A DNA stretch of 50,216 nt from Deltaproteobacteria bacterium (GTDB lineage: Bacteria; Desulfobacterota; Syntrophobacteria; Syntrophobacterales; Thermodesulforhabdaceae): assembly GCA_019309115.1 (NCBI GenBank), contig JAFDGW010000028.1, positions 1 through 50,216 on the forward strand, written 5' to 3'. The notes beneath the pieces are model-generated. The model was not told the origin of the DNA, searched no databases, and worked only from the letters and a program-made list of their open reading frames with translations. The position numbers and the translations under genes are program-made. Positions 19,468 to 27,856 of this stretch are shown in pieces (the stretch's first letter is position 1; every line of letters starts with the position of its first letter).

Positions 19468-22350
19468 GTGGAAGAAATGGTTCTTTCCTTTGAGAAGGCT
19501 GATGCCAAGCGAGTTGATAAGTTGGGTGCCAAAGGAGCCAAACTTATTGAGGATTTTCAAATGATTCAGAAAAATTTCCCCCAGTCCCATGGAGCGGTTC
19601 AGGTGCCCGACGGGTTTGTGATAACAACTGACGTGTGCCGCGAATATTTCGCAAAAGGTCGTGTTTTAAGTGATGAGCATTGGCGAATCATACTCAAGGC
19701 GCTGGTGGAATTGGAAAATCGTCTTTCCCGGAGATTTGGAATGGCTACCGAAGGTTTCCCTCTTCTGGTGGCTGTCAGAGGTGGTGCTCCTGTATCCTTA
19801 CCAGGAGCCGTCAGTACCGTTTTAAATGTGGGTCTCAACGATGAAATTGTAAAGTCCCTCATATCACAGGGGGACGATCCTGTATTTATTCTAAGCACTT
19901 ACCTCAACGGTATCCGGATGTATGGTGAGGTTGTTCTGGGCATACCTTATGATGAGTTTTACAGGGTACTCGAACAATGGAACGTTCGTGACGAAGCAGA
20001 CGTGGATAAAGAAGAAGTGTTGTGCAAGTTGGTCGGAGAATATCGCAAAATTCTAAACAGCGTAGAACACCCAAAATACGGGACCGGATTCCCGCAGGAA
20101 CCTTCGATTCAGCTTCGAAACGCGGTGGAAGCGGTATTCGATTCGTGGATGGGACTTACTGCCATTGAAGCCCGCAAAAGTCGCAAACCGCCTGTCTCCG
20201 ACGACATGGGAACTGCGGTAGTTATCCAGTCGATGGTTTTCGGAAATCGAAGCAAAAAATCCCTGAGTGGGGTGCTTTTTACAAGGGATCAAAGGACTGG
20301 TGAGAACAAACCCGTTATAGAATGGGCTCCCAGAATACAGTGTGACAAAATTGTTTCGGGCCGTCTAAGGAAGCGGTTGCAGAAAACGGAGGACCTCAAA
20401 GCCGCAGTTCCCGAAATTTACGAATTGTTACTGATGGTCAGGGACAGGCTCGAAACACGATCAAAGCGCCCTTTGGACGTAGAGTTCACCGTTGAAGACA
20501 ATGTTCTCTATATATTGCAGAGGCGCCCACTGCGCATGACCTTTAATGCCACCGTCAGGGCGCTATGGGATATGGTGGACGAAGGAAAAACGACAATACA
20601 GCTTGCGTCTCTCATCATTAATAACGCCCTGGAACAACCAGAAAAGGTAGTGCGCGAAAATTTCGAAGACTACGAACTCATTGGTAAAGGCGAACCAATA
20701 ACGGACAGTGCCGACACCGGGATTTTGGTTTTTGGAACCGAGCAAGCCCTCGAACTTGCCCGAAAAGGAGTAAAGGTTATTTTGTTGAGAAAGCGACCAT
20801 ATGGTGAAACTGATATTGCCGTTAATCACCCCAACGTGAGAGGCATAATTCGCTACGATGGAAATGCTACCGGTCACGAGGCGGTATCTGCAGTGGCATA
20901 TAGCAAACCGTATCTTATAAACGTTGTGGATGCAAAAGGTGAGAAACCGGTGGTAGTGCGTGGGAATCGAATAGAACTAAATTCTCATAGTCTTTTTGCA
21001 CGTTATATAGGCAAACGAGTGTTTGTAGACGGCGAACGTGGAATTGTAGGGTTTACGGAAAAAAAAGAGTTTCTTGAAGATAGAAGGTCCAGAAAAAAAT
21101 TATATGTCGATTGGGAATATGTGAGGAAAAGGTTTGAAAAAGAGAAATATGAGACACTTAGCTACGAGCAGTTGCTTGACATTCATTACCAATGGGAATT
21201 GGAACTGGAGCGGTATCAGCAGCTCGAGAAACGAATAAAACAAAAAGATGCCACGCTGAAAAATGAGGAACTTCTCCAGGCTTTTGAACATTACCTAAAC
21301 TTTGTTTCTCCGAAGGACGTCAAGAGAGTACTTGCTCTGAAAGAGGTAAATATCAATGATTTTGAGTTTTCTCCGGTGCTTGTATATCGAGGCAACGATC
21401 TAGCTGCCGAAGTTTCAAAAATCATCAAAACCCTTATGCTTTGCATAACTTGGAGAACTCACTGGGTACATCAGATACTTGTCGAGAAAGCTAAGGCGCG
21501 CGGTGAAACAGAAAATGATGTAATACGCGACATATTTCTTAAGAATAGGACCATGAGTCTCGTCCATGGCTTTGAAAAAGAAGGTTTCCATGTTATGAAG
21601 GTCCCAGGCTATCATTACCTTATTTTTGCCAGCAATTTTGAGTATGATCAGGATCTCAACCGCGTACAGATCGGTCCGGCAACTCTCGACTATAGAGAAA
21701 AGGAAATCCTGGCACGTCACTTTCTGGCTTACCTTAAGCAGACCAATCCGGAACTTGGCAAAAGAGTTCGGCTTGTACAGGGGGAACCCCCGTTAGGGCA
21801 AGGACACGCTCGTATAATCAGCGTTGGATTATCCGTTGCGAATGACCTCTTTCCCATACTGTGCCGATACCTGAGAGCCTTTCTGGATCAATGCCGTGAT
21901 GGTTGCTCCCTCTGTCGTGATGAACTCATCCCGTCGACAGAATTCATAGAACTGTACCGCCTTGATCCTTTCTTTGCCCTTTATCCAGACATGAAAATCA
22001 AAAAGAACGAAGGTGGCACATGTTTCATTACCTTCGGCAATTGTTCTTACGGCGAGTTTGACGGAACCGTTTTCGGAGAAAAAGAGTATATGGAACTGGT
22101 TCAACTGGTGAAGACCTTTGAATGGCACTTAAAGGTTACGGGTAGGTATCTGCCCATAAGACCTTGGTCCTTCGAGGTGGATCCGTTCAGACGCCACAGC
22201 GTTATAACGGCAGTAGGAATAAGTTGTCCTGTTGATAGATTGAATCCATTGCTAGAGGCTTTGAAAGAGTTTTTGGGCCAGAGAGAAAGGGAAACCCTTG
22301 CCGAGCCTTGCTTTAGAAGCTCCTTTGAACGCATGGGCGATGATAGCTGA
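19468..22350 (+). CDS. PPDK/PEP-synthase-like protein lacking the PEP-binding barrel
   Basis: This 960-residue protein starts with a PPDK_N-type ATP-grasp domain (about residues 1-350; AVRGGAPVSLPGAVSTVLNV and VEFTVEDNVLYILQRRPLR are typical) followed by a phosphohistidine swivelling domain with H470 in NATGHEAVSAVAYSKP, aligned with the phosphorylated histidine of PPDK. The expected C-terminal PEP/pyruvate TIM barrel is missing. In its place are about 450 residues I do not recognise, with a charged coiled-coil-like part near 560-620 and a cysteine cluster (CRDGCSLCRDE). It may transfer phosphate to another acceptor, or be regulatory. The GTG start at 19468 has AGGAGG 7 nt upstream. It converges with the DUF1614 gene 11 bp further on. 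Confidence 0.8.
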   Translation: MEEMVLSFEKADAKRVDKLGAKGAKLIEDFQMIQKNFPQSHGAVQVPDGFVITTDVCREYFAKGRVLSDEHWRIILKALVELENRLSRRFGMATEGFPLLVAVRGGAPVSLPGAVSTVLNVGLNDEIVKSLISQGDDPVFILSTYLNGIRMYGEVVLGIPYDEFYRVLEQWNVRDEADVDKEEVLCKLVGEYRKILNSVEHPKYGTGFPQEPSIQLRNAVEAVFDSWMGLTAIEARKSRKPPVSDDMGTAVVIQSMVFGNRSKKSLSGVLFTRDQRTGENKPVIEWAPRIQCDKIVSGRLRKRLQKTEDLKAAVPEIYELLLMVRDRLETRSKRPLDVEFTVEDNVLYILQRRPLRMTFNATVRALWDMVDEGKTTIQLASLIINNALEQPEKVVRENFEDYELIGKGEPITDSADTGILVFGTEQALELARKGVKVILLRKRPYGETDIAVNHPNVRGIIRYDGNATGHEAVSAVAYSKPYLINVVDAKGEKPVVVRGNRIELNSHSLFARYIGKRVFVDGERGIVGFTEKKEFLEDRRSRKKLYVDWEYVRKRFEKEKYETLSYEQLLDIHYQWELELERYQQLEKRIKQKDATLKNEELLQAFEHYLNFVSPKDVKRVLALKEVNINDFEFSPVLVYRGNDLAAEVSKIIKTLMLCITWRTHWVHQILVEKAKARGETENDVIRDIFLKNRTMSLVHGFEKEGFHVMKVPGYHYLIFASNFEYDQDLNRVQIGPATLDYREKEILARHFLAYLKQTNPELGKRVRLVQGEPPLGQGHARIISVGLSVANDLFPILCRYLRAFLDQCRDGCSLCRDELIPSTEFIELYRLDPFFALYPDMKIKKNEGGTCFITFGNCSYGEFDGTVFGEKEYMELVQLVKTFEWHLKVTGRYLPIRPWSFEVDPFRRHSVITAVGISCPVDRLNPLLEALKEFLGQRERETLAEPCFRSSFERMGDDS

Positions 22351-22361
22351 TATGAGCCTGC

Positions 22362-23036
22362 TTACGCCAGGAGTACTGCGATTATTCCTGTCAGGAATAT
22401 CCCGTCAAATGTTCCCGCACCACCTATGGATACCACGGGAGCCCTGAGATCCCCGAGTTTTTTCAGGTTCATAAGATCTGCCCCGATCAACGTGCCCATG
22501 GTGCCACTGATGTATGCCGCTGGAGGAGCCCAGCCAGGGGTTATCAATAGTGCGGTCAGGGCTGCCACAAGGGGAGGGACCAGCATAGGAGTCGCAATAC
22601 CCACGCCAGGTATCGGGCGAGCCAGCTTATTGACCACCATGGTGACTATTGCCACTGCAATCAACACTCTGATGGGCATAGGAGATTGCAGAAAGAAGTA
22701 AATTGACAACAGGGTTGGAATAACTGCACCTCCAACATTTACGGCAACGACCGTTTCACGTTCGTGTACCATACGTGGGGGTCGATAGCGAATACCAAAG
22801 AAAGAAATTATTCCTACTGCGGGAATCTCCTCGGTCACCTTTATTCGACGTACCGGTATATTAATCATACTTCCAAGCATGGACATTAGAAGAAGGAGAA
22901 AAAGCAAGCCAGGGGGTATCCCCAGCTTTGCAAAAGCTATGGTAATGATACCCCACTTGATGAATATAAAGAGCAGAAAAAGAAGGAACAAAAAAAGAAA
23001 GAAAAAAAGCAGCAAAAAAGGAGGGAAGAAAAGCAT
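22362..23036 (-). CDS. DUF1614 family membrane protein
   Basis: This 224-residue inner-membrane protein has a very hydrophobic Phe/Leu N-terminus, then several membrane helices and a Gly-rich end with GTMGTLIGADLMNL and VVSIGGAGTFDGIFLTGI, the hallmark of DUF1614 proteins, whose function is unknown. The N-terminal codons lie in a nearly pure polypurine/polypyrimidine tract (about 22975-23034). The ribosome-binding site is weak (AAAGAG). It lies 25 bp downstream of pckA on the same strand and may be co-transcribed. Confidence 0.9.
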   Translation of the reverse strand: MLFFPPFLLLFFFLFLFLLFLLFIFIKWGIITIAFAKLGIPPGLLFLLLLMSMLGSMINIPVRRIKVTEEIPAVGIISFFGIRYRPPRMVHERETVVAVNVGGAVIPTLLSIYFFLQSPMPIRVLIAVAIVTMVVNKLARPIPGVGIATPMLVPPLVAALTALLITPGWAPPAAYISGTMGTLIGADLMNLKKLGDLRAPVVSIGGAGTFDGIFLTGIIAVLLA

Positions 23037-23061
23037 TTTGTTCTCTTTTTGGTTGTAGGTT

Positions 23062-24651
23062 TTACATTAATGAGCTATATATTGCGTCCACTTGACCTTC
23101 AAATTGCTTGAAGTTTTCACGAAACAGCTGCCTGAGTTTTAAAACCTGCTGCTCATACGCACTTTGATCCTTCCATGTTCTGTGGGGCGTAAGTAGTTCG
23201 GGAGGAACCTCTGGGCAATACTCAGGAACAAGCAGCCCGAAGTAGGGCTCCTTCCGGAAGGGCTGATTGTCTAATTTGCCGTTCAGCGCTGCTTTTACCA
23301 TACTTCTTGTATACCCTATGGGGATTCGCTCTCCCACGCCGTAATGCCCCCGTATCCAGCCAGTGTTGATCAGCCAGCAGTTGGGCTTGTACTTTTCAAT
23401 TCGTTCTTTAAGTTGATTAGCGTATCTGATCGGCGAGAGAATCATGAAAGGGGCTCCGAAGCAAGTGCTGAAAGTAGCAACCGGTTCCACTATGCCAGCT
23501 TCAGTGCCTGCGACCTTAGCGGTGTAGCCAGACAGAAAGTGGTACACTGCCTGTTCGATAGAGAGTTTTGCGATTGGCGGGAGCACACCGAAGGCGTCGC
23601 AGGTTAGCATAACAATATCCGTAGGATGCGGTGCCATTCCGTCCAAAAGGACATTATCAATGTAGTGAATTGGGTAAGCGGCACGGGTGTTTTCGGTGAT
23701 TGATGCGTCATCTAGGTCGAGCATGCGCGTTTCGGGGTCATAAACCACGTTTTCCAGCACCGTCCCGAACATTCTCGTGCATCGGTAAATCTGAGGCTCT
23801 GCTTCCGACGACAGCTTTATGACTTTCGCATAACAACCCCCTTCAAAATTGAAAATACCCTTTTCGCTCCAGCCGTGTTCGTCATCGCCGACCAAAGACC
23901 GCTCTGGATCTGCGGATAAACTCGTCTTACCCGTTCCAGACAATCCGAAAAATATTGCAGCGCGGCCGTTCTGGCCCACATTAGCTGAGCAGTGCATTGG
24001 GAACACGTTAACCTGGGGCATCATGTAATTCATGACCGTGAATATGGATTTTTTTATCTCACCTCCGTAGCCCGTTCCACCAATTATCACTATACGCTTG
24101 GCCAGGTTGATAAGTATAAATGCTTCGGACAATGTGTTATCTATTTCTGGATCGGCCTGGAAACTCGGTGCTGCTACAACTAGAAAGTCTGGTTCAAACT
24201 CAGTGTGTTGCTCTGTAACGTCGGCTCTTATGAACATGTTGTAGGTAAAAAGACTCTGCCAAGCATGCTCAGTTATTACCCTTACCTTAAGTCGGTACTT
24301 CGGATCTGCCCCCACATAACAATCTTGCACAAAAACCGTCCGCCTTTCAAAATAGGCAAGAAGCCTGTAATACAGATGTTCAAAAGTGTCCGGATCTACC
24401 GGTTTGTTGATTTCACCCCACCAGATTTGGTCTTGAGACGAAGATTCACGAACGATGAAACGATCTCTAGGCGTCCTCCCGGTGTATTTCCCAGTTCTAA
24501 CAACAAGGGGTCCCATGTGGGCTATCACACCTTCGGACCTCATAATTGCTAGCTCATACAGTCGCGGTGGATAAAGATTGTGATAGATTTTCGCAATGTT
24601 GCGAAAACCGTGTTTGTACAGAAAATTGTCCAATGGAGTTTTTTCCTTCAT
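23062..24651 (-). CDS. pckA: Phosphoenolpyruvate carboxykinase (ATP)
   Basis: This 529-residue cytosolic enzyme interconverts oxaloacetate + ATP and PEP + CO2 + ADP, a gluconeogenic step. Visible motifs are the kinase-1a loop FGLSGTGKTSLSADP, the metal-binding DDEHGW, the substrate-site RFIVRESSS and the GYTAKVAGTEAGI segment. The ATG at 24651 lies 4 nt after the gmhB stop and has AAGGAA at suitable spacing inside the gmhB end. An ATG ten codons upstream lacks a site and is less likely. It is probably co-transcribed with gmhB upstream and the DUF1614 gene downstream. Confidence 0.96.
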   Translation of the reverse strand: MKEKTPLDNFLYKHGFRNIAKIYHNLYPPRLYELAIMRSEGVIAHMGPLVVRTGKYTGRTPRDRFIVRESSSQDQIWWGEINKPVDPDTFEHLYYRLLAYFERRTVFVQDCYVGADPKYRLKVRVITEHAWQSLFTYNMFIRADVTEQHTEFEPDFLVVAAPSFQADPEIDNTLSEAFILINLAKRIVIIGGTGYGGEIKKSIFTVMNYMMPQVNVFPMHCSANVGQNGRAAIFFGLSGTGKTSLSADPERSLVGDDEHGWSEKGIFNFEGGCYAKVIKLSSEAEPQIYRCTRMFGTVLENVVYDPETRMLDLDDASITENTRAAYPIHYIDNVLLDGMAPHPTDIVMLTCDAFGVLPPIAKLSIEQAVYHFLSGYTAKVAGTEAGIVEPVATFSTCFGAPFMILSPIRYANQLKERIEKYKPNCWLINTGWIRGHYGVGERIPIGYTRSMVKAALNGKLDNQPFRKEPYFGLLVPEYCPEVPPELLTPHRTWKDQSAYEQQVLKLRQLFRENFKQFEGQVDAIYSSLM

Positions 24652-24655
24652 AGCC

Positions 24656-25228
24656 CTAGGTTTCCTTTCTGATACATTCATTTGCTACTGCATCCATTAA
24701 ACTCTCGTAAATGGGATATTCATAAGTGCTATCAAAATACGCTACTTTTTCTCTGAGCACAAGCACCGGTCTACATTCCGCCTTCTGGGCTGCCTCTACA
24801 TCTGTTTTTCTGTCTCCGATAAAAATTGAGCCCGGGAGACTAAAAGAAAAAATGTCGGCGGCCCGAACGAGCATGCCCGGTTCTGGTTTTCTGCATCGGC
24901 AGTTTTGCTCTGGTCTGTGAGGGCAATACAGGGCACCGGTTAAGAAAATTCCATTTTTTTGAAGCAACTGGACGAGAAAAAAATGAATCCGCCAAAAGTT
25001 GCCAATGTTAATAATTCCACGTCCTATGCCGGATTGATTACTAACAACAATAAGGCTGTATCCCTGTTTTTTGGCGAGCCTGAGAGCCGGAATTACATCG
25101 GGAAAAAGGCAAAACTCCTCCACCTTTTTTACATAGTCAGCTCTATCTCGGTTGATGACTCCATCCCTATCGAGAAATAAGACCTTCTCAGCTCTTAAGG
25201 GTTTTGGAGAACCAATCCATATCAACAT
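24656..25228 (-). CDS. gmhB: D-glycero-D-manno-heptose-1,7-bisphosphate 7-phosphatase
   Basis: This 190-residue HAD-superfamily phosphatase makes the heptose-1-phosphate precursor of LPS inner core. The catalytic motif FLDRDGVIN, motif II VVSNQSGIGRG, the zinc-binding loop CPHRPEQNCRCRKPEPGM and motif IV IFIGDRKTDVEAA are all present, as is typical for GmhB. The related histidinol-phosphatase (HisB-N) is the main alternative. No clear ribosome-binding site precedes the ATG at 25228. Its 5' side abuts the attC-type site of an inserted cassette only about 33 bp away, so the original promoter or upstream context has probably been displaced. Confidence 0.88.
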   Translation of the reverse strand: MLIWIGSPKPLRAEKVLFLDRDGVINRDRADYVKKVEEFCLFPDVIPALRLAKKQGYSLIVVSNQSGIGRGIINIGNFWRIHFFLVQLLQKNGIFLTGALYCPHRPEQNCRCRKPEPGMLVRAADIFSFSLPGSIFIGDRKTDVEAAQKAECRPVLVLREKVAYFDSTYEYPIYESLMDAVANECIRKET

Positions 25229-25261
25229 TTCAATTCAGTGTCGCAAATATCTTAGGGTATT

Positions 25262-25321
25262 TTATAACGTCCAAGCTCAGCGGCGGGCGATTAGCCCGTC
25301 CGCTGGAGTGGATTGTTAGAT
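25262..25321 (-). repeat. Integron attC-type recombination site
   Basis: Read on the minus strand, the site starts with ATCTAAC (R'', matching RYYYAAC) and ends with GTTATAA (R'-like). Between them is an imperfect hairpin: on the plus strand CCA, CTC, AGCGG, CGGGC, a 5-nt loop GATTA, then GCCCG, CCGCT, GAG, TGG. On the plus strand the downstream arm carries two extrahelical bases, T25299 and G25305, the same bases described for the bottom strand of known attC sites. The toxin stop codon lies inside R'', as is usual for gene cassettes. Confidence 0.85.
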
Positions 25322-25633
25322 ATTTAGTATTTTTCTTAATTCCTCTTTTACCTGAACAACATAAAATTCTTCTAATTCATCTAATCTTTTTCTCAATCTT
25401 TTACTATCTATCGCTCTCAATTGAAAAATTAATAATATAGATGGAAAAGACAACCCATTTTTTAATGAAGGTTCTATTTTCAAAGTATAAGGAAATCGAA
25501 GAGCTAATATATTTGAAGTAAAAGGGACTATTAAAGAAATTTCCGAAATAGGCTGTGATACTAATAATACGGGACGAAAACCAAACTGTTCATGACCATT
25601 AGTCTTTGGTATCTCCGCAAGATATATTTCCAT
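25316..25633 (-). CDS. MazF/PemK-type toxin (probable endoribonuclease)
   Basis: This protein of about 105 residues shows the MazF/PemK beginning (IYLAEIPKTNGHEQFGFRPVLLVS, with the GHEQ-G-RP motif) and the VPFTSN segment. Members cleave mRNA when the antitoxin is lost. I chose the ATG at 25633 with GAAGAGAG upstream; a TTG at 25651 is in frame but improbable. The start overlaps the antitoxin end by 35 bp, indicating translational coupling. The coding sequence is markedly more AT-rich than its neighbours and its stop codon lies inside the attC-type site, so it is an integron-cassette passenger. Confidence 0.85.
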   Translation of the reverse strand: MEIYLAEIPKTNGHEQFGFRPVLLVSQPISEISLIVPFTSNILALRFPYTLKIEPSLKNGLSFPSILLIFQLRAIDSKRLRKRLDELEEFYVVQVKEELRKILNI

Positions 25634-25820
25634 TTTTAATTCTCTCTTCAAAATTTAGGAAATCAATATCAGAAATTTCATCCCACATTTCAAACTCTTT
25701 TTGAAGTTTTAAAAACTCTTTATAAATTCTTAAAGATTCTTTTAAAACTTCTTCTTGGCTTTTGTTTACTTGCAAAGCAATTTCATTAAGCTCTTTTTGA
25801 ATTTCTCCAGATAGCATCAT
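25599..25820 (-). CDS. Antitoxin partner of the MazF-type toxin
   Basis: This 73-residue acidic protein (LSGEIQKELNEIALQVNKSQ at the N-terminus, WDEISDIDFLNFEERIKNG near the end) looks like a small dimeric DNA-binding antitoxin: a helical N-terminal half and an acidic tail that would wrap the toxin. I infer its role from position, immediately upstream of and overlapping the toxin gene. The ATG follows GAGGGAA by 8 nt. The family cannot be named securely. It is as AT-rich as the toxin gene. Confidence 0.75.
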   Translation of the reverse strand: MMLSGEIQKELNEIALQVNKSQEEVLKESLRIYKEFLKLQKEFEMWDEISDIDFLNFEERIKNGNISCGDTKD

Positions 25821-25867
25821 TGTTTTATTCCCTCTATGTTTATTTATAATGCACTTTTAACCTAAAT

Positions 25868-26036
25868 CCTGAATCCGTGAGGAAAATGCAGTAAATGCGC
25901 CTCAACTTCTTGTTTTTTAAGACAATATTGCACGAACGGAAATTCACCCAGTGGGTGAATTTTCTGACCATACAAATTTTACTGGAAAAACAAGAGGTTA
26001 ACCAATATTTCACCATGCTTTCTTCACGGATTCAGG
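25868..26036. mobile_element. MITE-like element (169 bp) with 6-bp target duplication
   Basis: The ends are inverted repeats: CCTGAATCCGTGAGGAAA at the left (25868-25885) and its near-exact complement at the right (26019-26036, one mismatch). The element is flanked immediately by the direct repeat CTAAAT at 25862-25867 and 26037-26042. Inside is a near-perfect palindrome, AAATTCACCCA-G-TGGGTGAATTT (about 25940-25962). It encodes no transposase, so it would be a non-autonomous element moved in trans. The remaining sequence between birA and the antitoxin gene holds no gene. Confidence 0.85.
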
Positions 26037-26096
26037 CTAAATTTCTATTTTTTTCAATCTAGCATACGACTGTGAAACTTGACCGTGCCTCAGCCT

Positions 26097-27110
26097 CTAG
26101 CGCACCATTACTACATCACCAGCTTGAATGGTGTAGACCTTTCCCGTGCCAGCCCTTACGACAAGACTCCCATCGTCCGCAAGGTCCTCCGCCAAGCCGC
26201 TAATTTTTTCAACTCCGGTATCGACGGTAACATGTTTCCCTAACAGGATGGACACCTCCCGTAAAGCTTCACGCCAAGGAAATAAACCTCTTTCCAGAAA
26301 AGACCTGTAATTTCTCTCAAAGGCCTCGGTAAACTCAACAAGAACATCCTGCCTTTTTATTGGTTTGTCGCATGAAGATTCCATAACTAAAGATGTAGGT
26401 TGGTACCTAAAGTTTCCCTCAAAATCTTTCGAATCATGGTGAACATTTACGCCCATGCCCAGAACAACGAAGCGAACCACCTGTGGTTCTACATGCGTTT
26501 CTGCCAGAATACCAGCTATCTTCTTGCCTTCCACAACCACGTCATTAGGCCACTTCAGTTTTGCCCTGATTCCGTAGCTATCCCTCAGCAAAAATATGAG
26601 GGTGATTGCTGCAACTAGAGTTATCTGAGGGGTATTTCGCGGTGGGATATATGGTCTTAAAAGGTACGATACATAAAGTCCCTTACTTTTTAGAGACATC
26701 CAATGTCTTCCAAGGCGACCCCTTCCGGAAGTTTGTGCATCTGCTGCCACTACGGTCCCTTCAGGGGCACCGGATAAAGCCAGCTTCAGCGCATAGTCAT
26801 TTGTTGAGGTAATTTCGGGAAAATATATGTAATGCTTTTTAAGCCAGTCACTTTCGGCAATTGATAAGATTTCCACCGGTTCAATGGTATCTGGAACACC
26901 GATCAGCCGATACCCGGTTCCTTTTCGCTTTTCCAGCACATAACCAAGCTCTTCAAGGGAACACATTTCCTTAGAAATCATAACTCTCGAAACACCAAGC
27001 ATATTTGCCAGCTTCGAGCCGGATACAAAATCTCCCCTCCGTGTCCTCAGTTCTCTGAGAATCAAAGCAAGCCTTTTAACTCTTTCTGCTGACATATCAC
27101 CATATTCCAT
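26097..27110 (-). CDS. birA: Bifunctional biotin-[acetyl-CoA-carboxylase] ligase/biotin operon repressor
   Basis: This protein of up to 337 residues has an N-terminal winged helix (VSGSKLANMLGVSRVMISKEMCSLEELGY), the catalytic biotinyl-5'-AMP loop GRGRLGRHWMS, the KLKWPNDVVVEGKKIAGIL motif and a small C-terminal SH3-like domain. It activates biotin, attaches it to carboxylases, and with the HTH can repress biotin genes. The ATG at 27110 overlaps cobS by 14 bp; an ATG at 27095 is the alternative. It is the last gene of the minus-strand par-cob run, directly before the cassette/MITE insert. Confidence 0.95.
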   Translation of the reverse strand: MEYGDMSAERVKRLALILRELRTRRGDFVSGSKLANMLGVSRVMISKEMCSLEELGYVLEKRKGTGYRLIGVPDTIEPVEILSIAESDWLKKHYIYFPEITSTNDYALKLALSGAPEGTVVAADAQTSGRGRLGRHWMSLKSKGLYVSYLLRPYIPPRNTPQITLVAAITLIFLLRDSYGIRAKLKWPNDVVVEGKKIAGILAETHVEPQVVRFVVLGMGVNVHHDSKDFEGNFRYQPTSLVMESSCDKPIKRQDVLVEFTEAFERNYRSFLERGLFPWREALREVSILLGKHVTVDTGVEKISGLAEDLADDGSLVVRAGTGKVYTIQAGDVVMVR

Positions 27111-27849
27111 GACGTATTAAACCCACGCAAAGGATTAGCACAGCCGTTTCGGTAATTTCGGAAGCTGCTCCAAAAAGGTCACCCGTTATTCCGCCAAATT
27201 TTTTGACAAAATTCCACCTAAAAACCACCACAAGGGCAAGAGTTAAAATTAGAGATACCGCAAACCCAACAGGAGCAATCACAAAAAGCGGAAGCGTGGA
27301 CGCAAAAGCAAATACGGCTGTTTTCCTGTGGAAGCCCTTCAAGAAAGTTGCACCAAGGCCTTCCTCCAAACGAGCAGATCTCATATTTACAGCACACAAA
27401 ACCATGGCAAGTCTTCCCATGACCGTCGAAACAACTACAGCAGAATAGCCACCACCGGCAAAGTTACAAAGTGCTAGGGTTTTCAAACCTAAAACCACAA
27501 TGAGGGCCATAACCCCAAAAGCCCCTACCCGACTATCCTTCAATATTTCCAAGCGCTTTTCTTTGGTATAACCTCCGCCCAGAGCATCCACCCAGTCGGC
27601 AAGACCGTCCAGATGAAGACCCCGTGTGAACCAAACCTGAAAGGCTACAGCAATTCCAGCTCCGAGAAATGGAGAAAAAAACAGCGATGCCGTCCAGAAT
27701 GTTGCAAAGGTTACGCATCCGATCAAAAACCCCACAGCAGGGAAAGCCGCAAAGCAATCCGCAAAACTTTTTTCCCAAAAAGGAGTGGGTATTCTTGTAA
27801 GGAAACTCAGAGCTGTACAAAATAGTCGAAAGGCATTTACGACAAACAT
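27097..27849 (-). CDS. cobS: Adenosylcobinamide-GDP ribazoletransferase (cobalamin synthase)
   Basis: This 250-residue inner-membrane enzyme joins adenosylcobinamide-GDP with alpha-ribazole in the last steps of B12 assembly. The beginning (FCTALSFLTRIPTPFW) and the catalytic-site region (RGLHLDGLADWVDALGGGYTKEKRLEILKDSRVGAFG) are typical, with several membrane helices after it. It follows cobU by 7 bp and overlaps birA. No cobalamin riboswitch is seen upstream; the gene is apparently expressed from the par operon. Confidence 0.96.
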   Translation of the reverse strand: MFVVNAFRLFCTALSFLTRIPTPFWEKSFADCFAAFPAVGFLIGCVTFATFWTASLFFSPFLGAGIAVAFQVWFTRGLHLDGLADWVDALGGGYTKEKRLEILKDSRVGAFGVMALIVVLGLKTLALCNFAGGGYSAVVVSTVMGRLAMVLCAVNMRSARLEEGLGATFLKGFHRKTAVFAFASTLPLFVIAPVGFAVSLILTLALVVVFRWNFVKKFGGITGDLFGAASEITETAVLILCVGLIRHGIW

Positions 27850-27856
27850 GACAAAA

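Noticed and set aside
25868-26036. A second attC site upstream of the antitoxin gene
   Set aside because: The ends lack the RYYYAAC and GTTRRRY boxes and the inverted repeats with flanking direct repeats fit a MITE-like element better.
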